The translations under genes were made by a program, and so were the position numbers. From JAWLCA01 sp041687395 (lineage in GTDB: Bacteria; Pseudomonadota; Alphaproteobacteria; Rhodobacterales; Rhodobacteraceae): 64,000 bases of DNA. The stretch spans positions 1-64,000 of the forward strand of contig JAWLCA010000010.1 of the NCBI GenBank assembly GCA_041687395.1, given 5' to 3'. Under the pieces are notes generated by a model. That model was not told the origin of the DNA, did no database searches, and was given only the letters and a program-made list of their open reading frames with translations. Shown here one piece after another: positions 25,192 through 33,795 of this stretch. Within the stretch, counting starts at the first letter, position 1; each line of letters begins with the position of its first letter.

Positions 25192-26418
25192 CTATTCGGT
25201 CGCCCGCTCCAGAAATTCCACCAGCGCCGCCCGCTCCTCGGGGTCCGGGATCCGCTGCTCGGGCATCCGGCTGCCGGGGGTATAGGCCTCGGGCCCCTGC
25301 TCGAACAATTCGGCCACCGCCTCGGGGGTCCAAACCAGATCCATCTCCCGCAGGGCCGCCGAATACTCGTACCCCTCCGCCGTGCCGATCCTCCGGCCGA
25401 AAATCCCGTGCAGCGACGGCCCCGCCCGCTCACCCTCCTCGGGGTCCAGAGCATGGCAGACCGCACAGCGCCGCCAGACATGCGCCCCCAGGCTGCCGTC
25501 GTCATAGCCCGCCTGCCGGATCGCCTCGCCCCCGCCCAGCGCCTGCCCCGTGCCTGCGTCCCAGCGCCGGATCAGCCCGTCGCCGCCCCCGGTGAACAAC
25601 TCGCCCCCCGCCAGCGCCAGCGCCCAGACCGGCCCCTGCGCCGGCGCGATCTCGTAGATAAGCGACAGCGCCGCGCCCTCCAGCACCCAGACCCGCCCCT
25701 CGACGGAAGCGACCGCAACGCGCCCCTCATCCGCCGCGACCGAGATCAGCGGCCGCCCGCCCAGCCCGATCTCCACCATGCCCTCGTCATAGGCCCGCAG
25801 CACCCCGTCGGCCGAAGCCACCACAACCCCATCGCCCCAAGCCGCCAGCGCGTTGGGCGGCGCAGGCAGATCGACCGTGCCGACCAGCGTTTCGCCCTGC
25901 CAATACCGCAGCCGCAGATCGCTGCCCGCAGTGACGATCCGCCCCCCCGGCAGCCACGCCAGCCCGGCCACCGTGCCCTGATGCGCCTCCAACATCGCGC
26001 CTGGGGTGCCATCCATCGCCCAAAGCACCAGGCGACCGTCCCATCCGGCCGAGGCGAGCGTCGTCCCATCCGGCGACACCACCAGCGCCGAAAGCTGCCC
26101 CTCATGCGCAGGCTCGACGGACAGCGGTTCCACGCCCTCTGCCCCCCAGATCGCAACGCGCCCATCCTGGCCGCCTGTGGCCAGCCTTCCGTCAGGCAGA
26201 AAGGCGACCGCCGTCACTGCGCCCTCATGCACCCGCAACACCCGTTGCGCGGTGGACGCGTCGCGTTCCCACAGGATCGCCCGCGTGTCGAAAGACCCCG
26301 AAAGCACCTCGTCGCCCTGCGCGGCCAGCGCCCCGACAGGCCCGCCGTGACCCCGAAGATCCGCCGCCTGCGCGGGCAAAGCCAGCGTCAGAAACAAGGT
26401 GGTGATGACTGCGCGCAT
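25192..26418 (-). CDS. Periplasmic WD40 beta-propeller / cytochrome c fusion
   Basis: This 408-residue exported protein has a signal peptide at about 1-19 (AVITTLFLTLALPAQAA). Residues about 20-300 form WD40 blades (DLRGHGGPVGALAAQGDEVLSGSFDTRAILWE; HEGAVTAVAFLPDGRLATGGQDGRVAIWG; AHQGTVAGLAWLPGGRIVTAGSDLRLRYW). A class I c-type cytochrome domain follows with CAVCH at 318-322 and a probable axial Met 385 in GSRMPEQ. ATG 26418 has GAGGGG upstream. It is divergent from fdhD. The propeller may dock a redox partner; that is inference, as is any link to formate or molybdenum enzymes. Confidence 0.85.
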   Translation of the reverse strand: MRAVITTLFLTLALPAQAADLRGHGGPVGALAAQGDEVLSGSFDTRAILWERDASTAQRVLRVHEGAVTAVAFLPDGRLATGGQDGRVAIWGAEGVEPLSVEPAHEGQLSALVVSPDGTTLASAGWDGRLVLWAMDGTPGAMLEAHQGTVAGLAWLPGGRIVTAGSDLRLRYWQGETLVGTVDLPAPPNALAAWGDGVVVASADGVLRAYDEGMVEIGLGGRPLISVAADEGRVAVASVEGRVWVLEGAALSLIYEIAPAQGPVWALALAGGELFTGGGDGLIRRWDAGTGQALGGGEAIRQAGYDDGSLGAHVWRRCAVCHALDPEEGERAGPSLHGIFGRRIGTAEGYEYSAALREMDLVWTPEAVAELFEQGPEAYTPGSRMPEQRIPDPEERAALVEFLERATE

Positions 26419-26524
26419 ACGGCCCCTCGTTGTCACGTCGCCCGACCCTAAGCGCATCGTGGCGGGCTGGACAAGCCCCCGGCCCTGCGGCACTGTCTGA
26501 CCCCGCGAAACGCCCGGATCCCCA

Positions 26525-27397
26525 ATGACCAGCGACTACCTGATCGGCCCACGGCCCACTGACCCGCGACTGACCCGCCGCATCCGCGGCCTGAGCCACG
26601 ACGGGCAGGAAACCGAAATCTCGGTGGTCGAGGAACGCCCGCTGACGATCTTCCTGAACAGCCAGGAGATCGTGACTGCGATGACCATCGGTGATTATCC
26701 GGAGTACCTCGCGCTCGGTTTCCTGCGCAATCAGGGGATGCTGGGGCCAGAGGAGGAGGTAACGCGCGTCGACTACGACGAGGATCTGGAAACCGTCGTT
26801 GTCCGCACCGCCAGCCGAACGACCTTCGAGGAGAAGGTGAAGAAGAAGACCCGCACCAGCGGCTGCGCCGTCGGCACCGTCTTTGGTGACATGATGGAGG
26901 GGTTGGAAGGCGTGACCCTGCCCGCCACGCGCGTGCATACCTCGTGGCTTTATTCGCTCGCCCGCCAGATCAACCTGACGCCCAGCCTCTACCTGGAAGC
27001 CGGCGCGATCCACGGCACCGTGCTGTGCGAAGCCGACCGACCGCTGGTCTACATGGAGGACGTGGGTCGCCACAACGCGGTGGACAAGATCGCGGGCTGG
27101 ATGCTGAGCGAACGGGTCGAAGCCGGCGACAAGATCCTCTACACTACGGGGCGGCTGACCTCCGAAATGGTGATCAAGACCGCGATGATGGGCATCCCGG
27201 CGCTTGCCAGCCGATCGGGATTTACGGCCTGGGGGGTGGAAATCGCACAGCAAGTGGGTCTGACGCTGATCGGCCGGATGCGCGGCAAGCGGTTTGTCTG
27301 CCTGTCGGGGGCCGACCGGCTGGTCTGGGACGCCGATCTGGACGCGATGGAGGATGAGGACCGCAAGCATCGCCGCAAGGGGGCCGCCGATGACTAG
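26525..27397 (+). CDS. fdhD: FdhD, formate dehydrogenase sulfurtransferase
   Basis: This 290-residue FdhD protein passes sulfur from a cysteine desulfurase to the Mo-bis-MGD cofactor of formate dehydrogenase. Family blocks are ERPLTIFLNSQEIVTAMTIGDYPEYLALGFLRNQG, LYLEAGAIHGTVLCEADRPLVYMEDVGRHNAVDKIAGWML and TTGRLTSEMVIKTAMMGIPALASRSGFTAWGVEIA. The flexible loop that in E. coli has CxxC reads TSGCAVG, with only one cysteine. It overlaps mobA by 8 bp and heads the cofactor operon. Confidence 0.93.
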   Translation: MTSDYLIGPRPTDPRLTRRIRGLSHDGQETEISVVEERPLTIFLNSQEIVTAMTIGDYPEYLALGFLRNQGMLGPEEEVTRVDYDEDLETVVVRTASRTTFEEKVKKKTRTSGCAVGTVFGDMMEGLEGVTLPATRVHTSWLYSLARQINLTPSLYLEAGAIHGTVLCEADRPLVYMEDVGRHNAVDKIAGWMLSERVEAGDKILYTTGRLTSEMVIKTAMMGIPALASRSGFTAWGVEIAQQVGLTLIGRMRGKRFVCLSGADRLVWDADLDAMEDEDRKHRRKGAADD

Positions 27398-27989
27398 GGT
27401 TCTGGGCGTGATCCTCGCCGGTGGACGCGCGACGCGAATGGGCGGCGGCGACAAGGGGCTGCGTGAGGTCGCAGGACGGCGCCTGATCGACCACGTTATC
27501 GACCGCCTGGCCCCGCAAGTGGCGGGGCTGGCGATCAACGCGAATGGCGATCCGGCGCGGTTTGACGAGTTCGGCCTGCCGGTGCTGCCCGACAGCCTGC
27601 CGGATCGCCCAGGGCCACTGGCGGGAGTTCTGGCGGGCCTCGACTGGGCCGCTGCACAGGGGGCGGACGCCATCGTGACGGCGGCGGCCGACACGCCGTT
27701 TTTTCCCCACGACCTCGTCGCGCGTCTGACTGCGGCCGGAGATCTGGCACTGGCGGCCTCGGCTGACCCAGATGGACAGCTGCAGCGGCACCCGACCTTT
27801 GGCCTCTGGCCGGTGCGTCTGCGTGAGGATCTGCGCGCGGCCTTGAACGGCGGCCTGCGCAAGATCGTGCTTTGGACCGACCAGCACGGGGCCGCGACGG
27901 TGGAGTTCCCGGCCACCCCCTTTGACCCCTTCTTCAACGTCAACACGCCCGAGGACATTGCAAGGGCCGAAGCGCTGGCGGCGGCATGA
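27390..27989 (+). CDS. mobA: MobA, molybdenum cofactor guanylyltransferase
   Basis: This 199-residue nucleotidyltransferase joins GMP to molybdopterin to make MGD. The N-terminal GTP-binding loop GVILAGGRATRMGGGDKGLREVAG and the metal-binding Asp in AAADTPFF are visible, with the C-terminal FFNVNTPEDIARAEAL. It overlaps fdhD upstream by 8 bp and mobB downstream by 4 bp, indicating coupled translation. Confidence 0.93.
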   Translation: MTRVLGVILAGGRATRMGGGDKGLREVAGRRLIDHVIDRLAPQVAGLAINANGDPARFDEFGLPVLPDSLPDRPGPLAGVLAGLDWAAAQGADAIVTAAADTPFFPHDLVARLTAAGDLALAASADPDGQLQRHPTFGLWPVRLREDLRAALNGGLRKIVLWTDQHGAATVEFPATPFDPFFNVNTPEDIARAEALAAA

Positions 27990-28480
27990 GAGTCTACGGC
28001 GTCGTCGGCTGGAAGAACACCGGCAAGACCGGGTTGATGGAGCGTCTGGTGGCCGAAATCACCGGGCGAGGCTTCACCGTATCGACCCTGAAGCACGCCC
28101 ATCACCGGGTCGATCTGGACCAGCCAGGCCGCGACAGCTACCGCCACCGCGAGGCCGGAGCGACCGAGGTGCTGCTCGCGTCAGCCAACCGCTGGGCGCT
28201 CATGCACGAGTTGCGCGGCGCGCCCGAGCCAAGCTTCCGCGAATTGCTGGGGCATCTGTCGCCCGTCGATCTGGTGCTGGTCGAGGGCTACAAGCGTGAC
28301 AGCCACCCAAAGGTCGAGGCACACCGGGCCGAGGCCGGCAAGCCTCTTTTGGCGCGCAGCGATCCTACGATTCGTGCGGTTGCCAGCGACGTGCCCGTGA
28401 CTGGCCTGTCTATCCCGATCTTCGATCTGAACGACACCCTTGGCGTGGCCGACTTCATCCTGCGCGAGGTGGGGCTGTGA
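27986..28480 (+). CDS. mobB: MobB, molybdopterin-guanine dinucleotide biosynthesis adaptor
   Basis: This 164-residue P-loop GTPase-like protein has the loop VGWKNTGKTGLMERLV at residues 5-20, the family block TLKHAHHRVDLDQPGRDSYRHREAGATEVLLAS and LVEGYKRDSHPKVEAHR. It assists MobA. It overlaps mobA (ATGA) and the next gene (GTGA). Confidence 0.92.
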   Translation: MRVYGVVGWKNTGKTGLMERLVAEITGRGFTVSTLKHAHHRVDLDQPGRDSYRHREAGATEVLLASANRWALMHELRGAPEPSFRELLGHLSPVDLVLVEGYKRDSHPKVEAHRAEAGKPLLARSDPTIRAVASDVPVTGLSIPIFDLNDTLGVADFILREVGL

Positions 28481-30600
28481 GGTTCGACCGGGTGGTGGTG
28501 GTGGACTGGTCGGCGGCAGGTTCACCCTCGCCCCTTCGGCCCTCGGCCGATGCGATCTGGATCGGGGAGGCAACGCCCGAGGGGTCGAAGGGCGAAACCT
28601 ATTACCGCACGCGGGCCGACGCGCTGGAAGCATTGCGGACCCATTGTCGCGATGCCCTTGCGGCAGGTGAACGGCTGCTGATCGGCACGGATTTCCCCCA
28701 CGGTTATCCGTCTGGCTTTGCGAGGGCTCTCACCGGGGAGGCCCGTGCGCTGGCGGTCTGGGACTGGCTGGCGGCGAATGTCGAGGATGCCCCCGACAAT
28801 CGCAACAACCGCTTCGAACTTGCGGCCCGGATCAATGCCTGCTTTCCCGGCGCGGGGCCGTTCTGGGGCCGTCCAGAGGCGATGGACCTGCCCGATCTGC
28901 CGACCAAGGGAACTGAACGGACGGAAGCCCACGGCCTGCCGGAACGGCGTCTTGTGGAACAGCGGGTGACGCGGGCACAGCCCTGCTGGAAGCTTTACAC
29001 CACCGGCTCGGTCGGATCGCAGGCGCTTCTGGGGATCGCCGCACTGGCGAAACTGCGGGCAGAGTTTGGCTCTATCGTCGACGTCTGGCCGTTCGAACGT
29101 CTGCAGGCGCCGATCGTGTTGGCCGAGGTTTACCCCTCGCTTCTGGCAGACCAGATGCCGCGCGAGGAGGGCATCAAGGATCAGGTGCAGGTGCGACTTC
29201 TGGCCCGGGCGCTGGCCTGCACGGATCTGGGTCCGATGCTGGCGCCGGAGGCCCCTGCAGAAATCCTGGCAGAAGAAGGATGGATCCTAGGCGCAGGTCA
29301 CGAGGCGGCCCTGCGGGCAGCCGCCCTGCCCCGTCTGGATCCGCCGAAGCTGGCGAACGACTGCTTTGCCCTGCCGCCCGGCGTGGACTGGACGCCAGTG
29401 GACGAAGCGCTGTCGATGTTGCGGGCGCGCCTGCGCCCAATCGTCGGGCGCGCGGTGGTGCCGGTGGCGCAGGCCGCCGGTCGCGTGTTGGCAGAGGCGG
29501 CAATCGCCCGGAGGTCCAACCCGCCCGCCGCCAACGCCGCCGTGGACGGTTACGGCTTCGCCCATGCCGCCACCGGCGACGGGCCGCAGGTGCTGCCGCT
29601 GGTGCAGGATCGGGCCGCCGCAGGGGCCCCGTTTCGAGGTGCGGTACCTCACGGCTCGGCCCTTCGCATCCTGACCGGCGCGATCCTGCCCGAGGGCGTG
29701 GATACCGTGGTGCTGGAAGAGGACACCACGACCGACGGCACCCGCGTCGCCTTTCACGGCCCAATCAAGCACGGCGCCAATACCCGCCGCGCGGGCGAGG
29801 ATGTGGCGGCGGGCGAATTGGCGCTGCCGGCTGGCCGTTTGTTGCGCGCGCCGGATCTGGCGCTTCTCTCCGCGCTGGGTGTTGCCTCTGTGCCGGTGTT
29901 CGAGCCGCTGCGCGTGGGCGTGCTGTCAACCGGCGACGAGATCGAGGCCGAGGTGTCCGATGCCCCCCTGCCCGACCACCGCATCTTCGATGCGAACCGT
30001 CCGATGCTGCTGGCGCTGGCCCATGGCTGGGGGTTCCAGGCGATTGACCTTGGCCATGTCGGCGACGACCGCGAGGCGCTGCGCTCGCGGCTGGGCGAAG
30101 GCGCGGCGCGCGCCGATGTCATCCTGACCTCGGGTGGTGCCTCTGCGGGGGACGAGGATCACGTCTCGGCCTTGCTGCGCGAGGCAGGAGCGTTGGAAAG
30201 CTGGCGGATCGCGATGAAACCGGGACGCCCGCTGGCACTGGCCTTGTGGCAGGGCGTTCCGGTCTTCGGCCTACCGGGCAATCCGGTGGCGGCACTTGTC
30301 TGCGCGTTGATCTTCGCGCGTCCCGCCTGCCTGACGCTTGCCGGGGCCGGATGGGCCGAGCCGCAGCGCTTCACCGTTCCTGCGGCCTTCGAGAAACAGA
30401 AGAAACCGGGCCGTCGGGAATATCTGCGCGCAAGGCTGGACGCGCTGGGACACGCCGAGGTGTTCAGGTCCGAGGGGTCGGGCCGGATCAGCGGCCTGTC
30501 CTGGGCGACCGGATTGGTGGAGTTGCCGGATGGCGCTCTGCACATAAGACCGGGCGACCCGGTGCGCTATCTGCCCTATGCCAGCTTCGGGCTTCAGTAG
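28477..30600 (+). CDS. moeA: MoeA fused to an N-terminal RNase H-like (DUF429-type) domain
   Basis: The product is 707 residues from GTG 28477, whose start overlaps the mobB stop. Residues about 295-707 are a complete MoeA, which inserts molybdate into adenylated molybdopterin: SNPPAANAAVDGYGF, LRILTGAILPEGVDTVVLEED, VGVLSTGDEI, TSGGASAGDEDHV and MKPGRPLALALWQGVPVFGLPGNPVAAL. Residues 1-290 form a separate domain starting FDRVVVVDWSAAG with IGTDFPHGYPSGFARALTG, which has the look of DUF429/RNase H-like proteins. Its role is unknown and it doubles the usual MoeA size. No stop or internal ribosome-binding site suggests two genes. Confidence 0.88.
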   Translation: MRFDRVVVVDWSAAGSPSPLRPSADAIWIGEATPEGSKGETYYRTRADALEALRTHCRDALAAGERLLIGTDFPHGYPSGFARALTGEARALAVWDWLAANVEDAPDNRNNRFELAARINACFPGAGPFWGRPEAMDLPDLPTKGTERTEAHGLPERRLVEQRVTRAQPCWKLYTTGSVGSQALLGIAALAKLRAEFGSIVDVWPFERLQAPIVLAEVYPSLLADQMPREEGIKDQVQVRLLARALACTDLGPMLAPEAPAEILAEEGWILGAGHEAALRAAALPRLDPPKLANDCFALPPGVDWTPVDEALSMLRARLRPIVGRAVVPVAQAAGRVLAEAAIARRSNPPAANAAVDGYGFAHAATGDGPQVLPLVQDRAAAGAPFRGAVPHGSALRILTGAILPEGVDTVVLEEDTTTDGTRVAFHGPIKHGANTRRAGEDVAAGELALPAGRLLRAPDLALLSALGVASVPVFEPLRVGVLSTGDEIEAEVSDAPLPDHRIFDANRPMLLALAHGWGFQAIDLGHVGDDREALRSRLGEGAARADVILTSGGASAGDEDHVSALLREAGALESWRIAMKPGRPLALALWQGVPVFGLPGNPVAALVCALIFARPACLTLAGAGWAEPQRFTVPAAFEKQKKPGRREYLRARLDALGHAEVFRSEGSGRISGLSWATGLVELPDGALHIRPGDPVRYLPYASFGLQ

Positions 30601-31028
30601 CCCATGATCATGCCTTCGAGGGCCTCTTTCTCCATGCTCAGTTCCATCAGCCGCGCCTTCACCACGTCGCCGATGGAGATCAAGCCAACCATCTTGCCGT
30701 TCACCAGCACCGGCATGTGACGGAAGCGCCCCTCGGTCATCTTGGTCAGAACCTCGTCGGCGCGGTCGTCCGGGGCGCAGCCGGTGACGCTGGCCGTCAT
30801 CATCGCCTGCACCTTTTCCGTCAGGCAGCCGGCCCCCCGACGCCCCAGTTCGCGTACGATGTCGCGTTCGGACAGGATGCCCGCCACCTTCTCGCCGTCT
30901 GACGACACGACAAGCGAACCGATTCGCAGGTCGGATAGCAGCTTTGCCGCCTCTGCCACCGGGGCATCGGGGCTTATCGTGGACACCTTCTCGGTGCCCT
31001 TTAGCTTCAGGATCTGACTGACGAGCAT
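30594..31028 (-). CDS. Tandem CBS-domain protein
   Basis: This 144-residue protein consists of two CBS motifs: VAEAAKLLSDLRIGSLVVSSDGEKVAGILSERDIVREL and ADEVLTKMTEGRFRHMPVLVNGKMVGLISIGDVVKARL. Such stand-alone Bateman modules bind adenosine nucleotides. The target is not evident. ATG 31028 follows GGGAGGAAAG. Its 3' end overlaps the convergent moeA gene by 7 bp. Confidence 0.92.
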   Translation of the reverse strand: MLVSQILKLKGTEKVSTISPDAPVAEAAKLLSDLRIGSLVVSSDGEKVAGILSERDIVRELGRRGAGCLTEKVQAMMTASVTGCAPDDRADEVLTKMTEGRFRHMPVLVNGKMVGLISIGDVVKARLMELSMEKEALEGMIMGY

Positions 31029-31083
31029 GATCTTTCCTCCCGCAACCCGCAGTGGAAAGGGTCCACCGCGGCAGGCCGGTCTG

Positions 31084-31980
31084 TCAAGTCAGACTTTCAA
31101 GACGCGCGACCTCTCGCCGGAGGCCCTGCGCCAGTCGGTCGGCAAAACGGTTCAGCCGATCGATCCGGCGGTCGTCTTCGTGGCGGATCAGATAGAAGCT
31201 TCGGGTCAGGCTGATTTCGTCAGTCAGAATCTTCTGCAGTTCGGGGGCCGAGGGCAACGCGAAATCATGCACGATGGACACCCCCGCCCCTGCGCGCACC
31301 CAGTTGAACTGCACCGAGACCGAGTTTGAGGCGAGCGTCGCGGCCCCAGCCCCCGTTTCTTCCAGGTAATCGAGTTCCTTGTCGAAGATCATGTCGGGGA
31401 TGTAGCCGATGATCCGGTGATCCGTCAGGTCTGCGCGGCTGCGGATCGGCGGGTGACGCGCCAGATAGTCGCGGTGCGCCGCCAGGTGGAGGCGATAGTC
31501 TGTCAGCTTCTGCACCGTCAGCCGACCAGCCGACGGGCGGCTGACCGCGATGGCCATGTCGGCCTCGCGCTTGGACAGGTTGAAGACGCGGGGCAGCGCG
31601 ATGATCTGCACCTCCAGCCCCGGATTCTCGTCGCAGATCGCCGCCAGCACCTGTGGGAGCAGGTAGTTTGCGCAGCCGTCCGGGGCGCCGATGCGGATCT
31701 GCCCGGTCAGACGGCCGGGTTCCGAGCCGACCTCTTCCAAGGCGGCGGTGACTGCCTGTTCGGCGCGGGCCGCGTGGTCGAGCATCCGCGCGCCATCATC
31801 GGTCAGCGCGTAGCCCTGTGGCGATTTCGCGAACAGCCGCGCGCCCAGAGCCTCTTCCATCCGGGCGATGCGACGACCAACCGTGGCCGGGTCGATCCGA
31901 AGCTGGCGGCCAGCGCCCGATAGGCTTTCGGCCCGCGCGACGGCCAGAAAGATGCGCAGATCGTCCCAGTCGGCCGCCAT
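31084..31980 (-). CDS. LysR-family transcriptional regulator
   Basis: The product is 298 residues from ATG 31980. The N-terminal winged helix-turn-helix is WDDLRIFLAVARAESLSGAGRQLRIDPATVGRRIARMEEALGARLF, followed by a LysR substrate-binding domain (GRLTGQIRIGAPDGCANYLLPQVLAAI). It is divergent from mmsA with a TTGC-N8-GCAA dyad between them, the classic layout for a LysR regulator and its target, so control of mmsA is the simplest inference. Confidence 0.9.
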   Translation of the reverse strand: MAADWDDLRIFLAVARAESLSGAGRQLRIDPATVGRRIARMEEALGARLFAKSPQGYALTDDGARMLDHAARAEQAVTAALEEVGSEPGRLTGQIRIGAPDGCANYLLPQVLAAICDENPGLEVQIIALPRVFNLSKREADMAIAVSRPSAGRLTVQKLTDYRLHLAAHRDYLARHPPIRSRADLTDHRIIGYIPDMIFDKELDYLEETGAGAATLASNSVSVQFNWVRAGAGVSIVHDFALPSAPELQKILTDEISLTRSFYLIRHEDDRRIDRLNRFADRLAQGLRREVARLESLT

Positions 31981-32029
31981 CACTCTCCCCTGCGAAAACG
32001 CAAAACGCTTTTGAGATATTGCCCCTTTG

Positions 32030-32045
32030 TTGCGCAAAAATGCAA
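32030..32045. promoter_or_regulatory. Candidate LysR-type binding dyad before mmsA
   Basis: TTGC at 32030-32033 and GCAA at 32042-32045 form an interrupted palindrome with T-N-A geometry typical of LysR sites. It lies 34 bp before the mmsA ATG and 50 bp before the regulator ATG. Confidence 0.4.
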
Positions 32046-32078
32046 GGGTATGGTGGCGCAAAGCATATGGAGGAAGTG

Positions 32079-33578
32079 ATGCAAGAACTGACCCACTGGA
32101 TCAACGGCCAGCACGTCAAGGGCACGTCGGGCCGCTTTGCCGACGTCTACAACCCCGCCACCGGCGAGGTGCAGGCCAAGGTGCCGCTGGCCAGCCAGGA
32201 GGAACTGGACAACGCCGTGGCCGAGGCCGCCAAGGCGCAGGTCGCCTGGGGCGCGACCAACCCGCAGAAGCGCGGGCGCGTCATGATGGCGCTGGTGCAG
32301 CTGATCAACCGAGACATGGACCAGCTGGCCGAGAAGCTGTCGAGCGAGCACGGCAAGACCTTTCCCGACGCCAAGGGCGACATCCAGCGCGGGCTGGAGG
32401 TGATCGAATTCTGCATCGGCGCGCCGCACCTGCTGAAGGGCGAATTCACCGACAGTGCCGGCCCCGGCATCGACATGTATTCGCTGCGCCAGCCGCTTGG
32501 CGTGGTGGCGGGCATCACGCCCTTCAACTTTCCGGCCATGATCCCGCTGTGGAAGATGGGTCCGGCGCTGGCCTGTGGCAACGCGTTCATCCTGAAGCCC
32601 AGCGAGCGTGACCCCTCGGTTCCGCTGATGCTCGCGGAACTGTGCAAGGAAGCCGGGCTGCCGGACGGCGTGCTGCAGGTTGTCAACGGCGACAAGCACG
32701 CGGTGGATGCGATCCTTGACAACCAGACGGTCCAGGCCATCGGTTTCGTCGGCTCCACCCCGATCGCGGAATACATCTATTCTCGCGGCTGCGCGAACGG
32801 GAAGCGCGTGCAGTGTTTCGGCGGTGCCAAGAACCACATGATCATCATGCCGGATGCCGACATGGATCAGGCGGCGGATGCGCTGATCGGCGCGGGCTAT
32901 GGCGCAGCGGGCGAACGCTGCATGGCAATCTCGGTCGCGGTGCCAGTGGGTGACGAGACGGCCGATCAGTTGATCGAGAAACTGGTGCCGCGGATCGAGA
33001 AGCTGAAGGTCGGGCCCTGGACCGCCGGTAACGATGTCGATTTCGGCCCCGTCGTGACCAAGGCCGCGAAGGAGAACATCCTGCGGCTGGTGCAGTCGGG
33101 CGTGGATCAGGGGGCGAAACTGGTCGTCGACGGGCGCGGCTTCAAGCTGCAGGGCTATGAGGACGGTTTCTTCGTCGGTGCCCATCTCTTTGATCACGTC
33201 ACAACCGACATGGACATCTACAAGACCGAGATCTTCGGGCCGGTACTGTCGACGGTAAGGGCAATGTCCTACGAGGAGGCCCTCGGCTACGCGATGGACC
33301 ACGAGTATGGAAACGGCACCGCGATCTTCACCCGCGATGGCGATACGGCGCGGGATTTTGCCAACAGAATCAACATCGGGATGGTGGGGATCAACGTGCC
33401 GATCCCGGTGCCGCTGGCCTATCACACCTTCGGCGGCTGGAAGAAATCGGGCTTTGGCGACCTGAACCAGCACGGCCCGGATTCCTTCAAGTTCTACACC
33501 CGTACCAAGACTGTGACAGCGCGCTGGCCGAGCGGGATCAAGGAGGGGTCGGCGTTCAATTTCAAGGCAATGGACTGA
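32079..33578 (+). CDS. mmsA: Methylmalonate-semialdehyde dehydrogenase (CoA-acylating)
   Basis: This 499-residue aldehyde dehydrogenase of the MMSDH type oxidises methylmalonate or malonate semialdehyde to propionyl- or acetyl-CoA in valine, beta-alanine and inositol breakdown. Blocks include LGVVAGITPFNFPAMIPLWKMGPALACGNAFILKPSERDPS, FVGSTPIAEYIYSRGCANGKRVQCFGGAKNHMIIMPDAD and the catalytic Cys in GAAGERCMAISVAV. ATG 32079 is set by GGAGG at 32069-32073 and by the standard length; an ATG at 32067 would precede that site. A strong terminator follows. Confidence 0.95.
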   Translation: MQELTHWINGQHVKGTSGRFADVYNPATGEVQAKVPLASQEELDNAVAEAAKAQVAWGATNPQKRGRVMMALVQLINRDMDQLAEKLSSEHGKTFPDAKGDIQRGLEVIEFCIGAPHLLKGEFTDSAGPGIDMYSLRQPLGVVAGITPFNFPAMIPLWKMGPALACGNAFILKPSERDPSVPLMLAELCKEAGLPDGVLQVVNGDKHAVDAILDNQTVQAIGFVGSTPIAEYIYSRGCANGKRVQCFGGAKNHMIIMPDADMDQAADALIGAGYGAAGERCMAISVAVPVGDETADQLIEKLVPRIEKLKVGPWTAGNDVDFGPVVTKAAKENILRLVQSGVDQGAKLVVDGRGFKLQGYEDGFFVGAHLFDHVTTDMDIYKTEIFGPVLSTVRAMSYEEALGYAMDHEYGNGTAIFTRDGDTARDFANRINIGMVGINVPIPVPLAYHTFGGWKKSGFGDLNQHGPDSFKFYTRTKTVTARWPSGIKEGSAFNFKAMD

Positions 33579-33605
33579 AAACCCTACCTCGCCGCAAGAT
33601 ACCGA

Positions 33606-33641
33606 AACGGCCCGGGCGATCTGCCCGGGCCGTTGTTTTTT
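33606..33641 (+). terminator. Rho-independent terminator of mmsA
   Basis: A 12-bp perfect stem (AACGGCCCGGGC, loop GATCT, complementary arm ending 33634) is followed by GTTTTTT. It lies 27 bp after the mmsA stop. Confidence 0.9.
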
Positions 33642-33753
33642 GGAGTCAGTTTGCACCGCTCAGAGACGCCCGAGAGAAAAGCAGAAACGTATGTTTCACG
33701 TGCATCCCGCGTGCATATCACGCGCATAAGTTGACGTGCCTGAGCGGCCGAAC

Positions 33754-33773
33754 CAAGGGGGGTGCCCCCCTTG
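33754..33773. terminator. Perfect GC-rich hairpin downstream of the symporter gene
   Basis: CAAGGGGGG and CCCCCCTTG form a 9-bp perfect stem with a 2-base loop, 22 bp past the symporter stop on the minus strand. There is no clear U-run, so termination is uncertain. It could also protect the 3' end. Confidence 0.4.
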
Positions 33774-33795
33774 ATCCGTCAACCAGCGCCAGTGA

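Noticed and set aside
31980..33656. A 558-codon open frame opposite mmsA
   Set aside because: It is a shadow of the highly biased mmsA codons, without a ribosome-binding site or recognisable domain.
33690..33735. GTGCAT/CGCGTGCAT repeats resembling the palindrome of the 74-bp family
   Set aside because: They lack the AT-rich head, the fixed length and the TGTGCACGCGTGCACA end, so they are not counted as a fourth copy.
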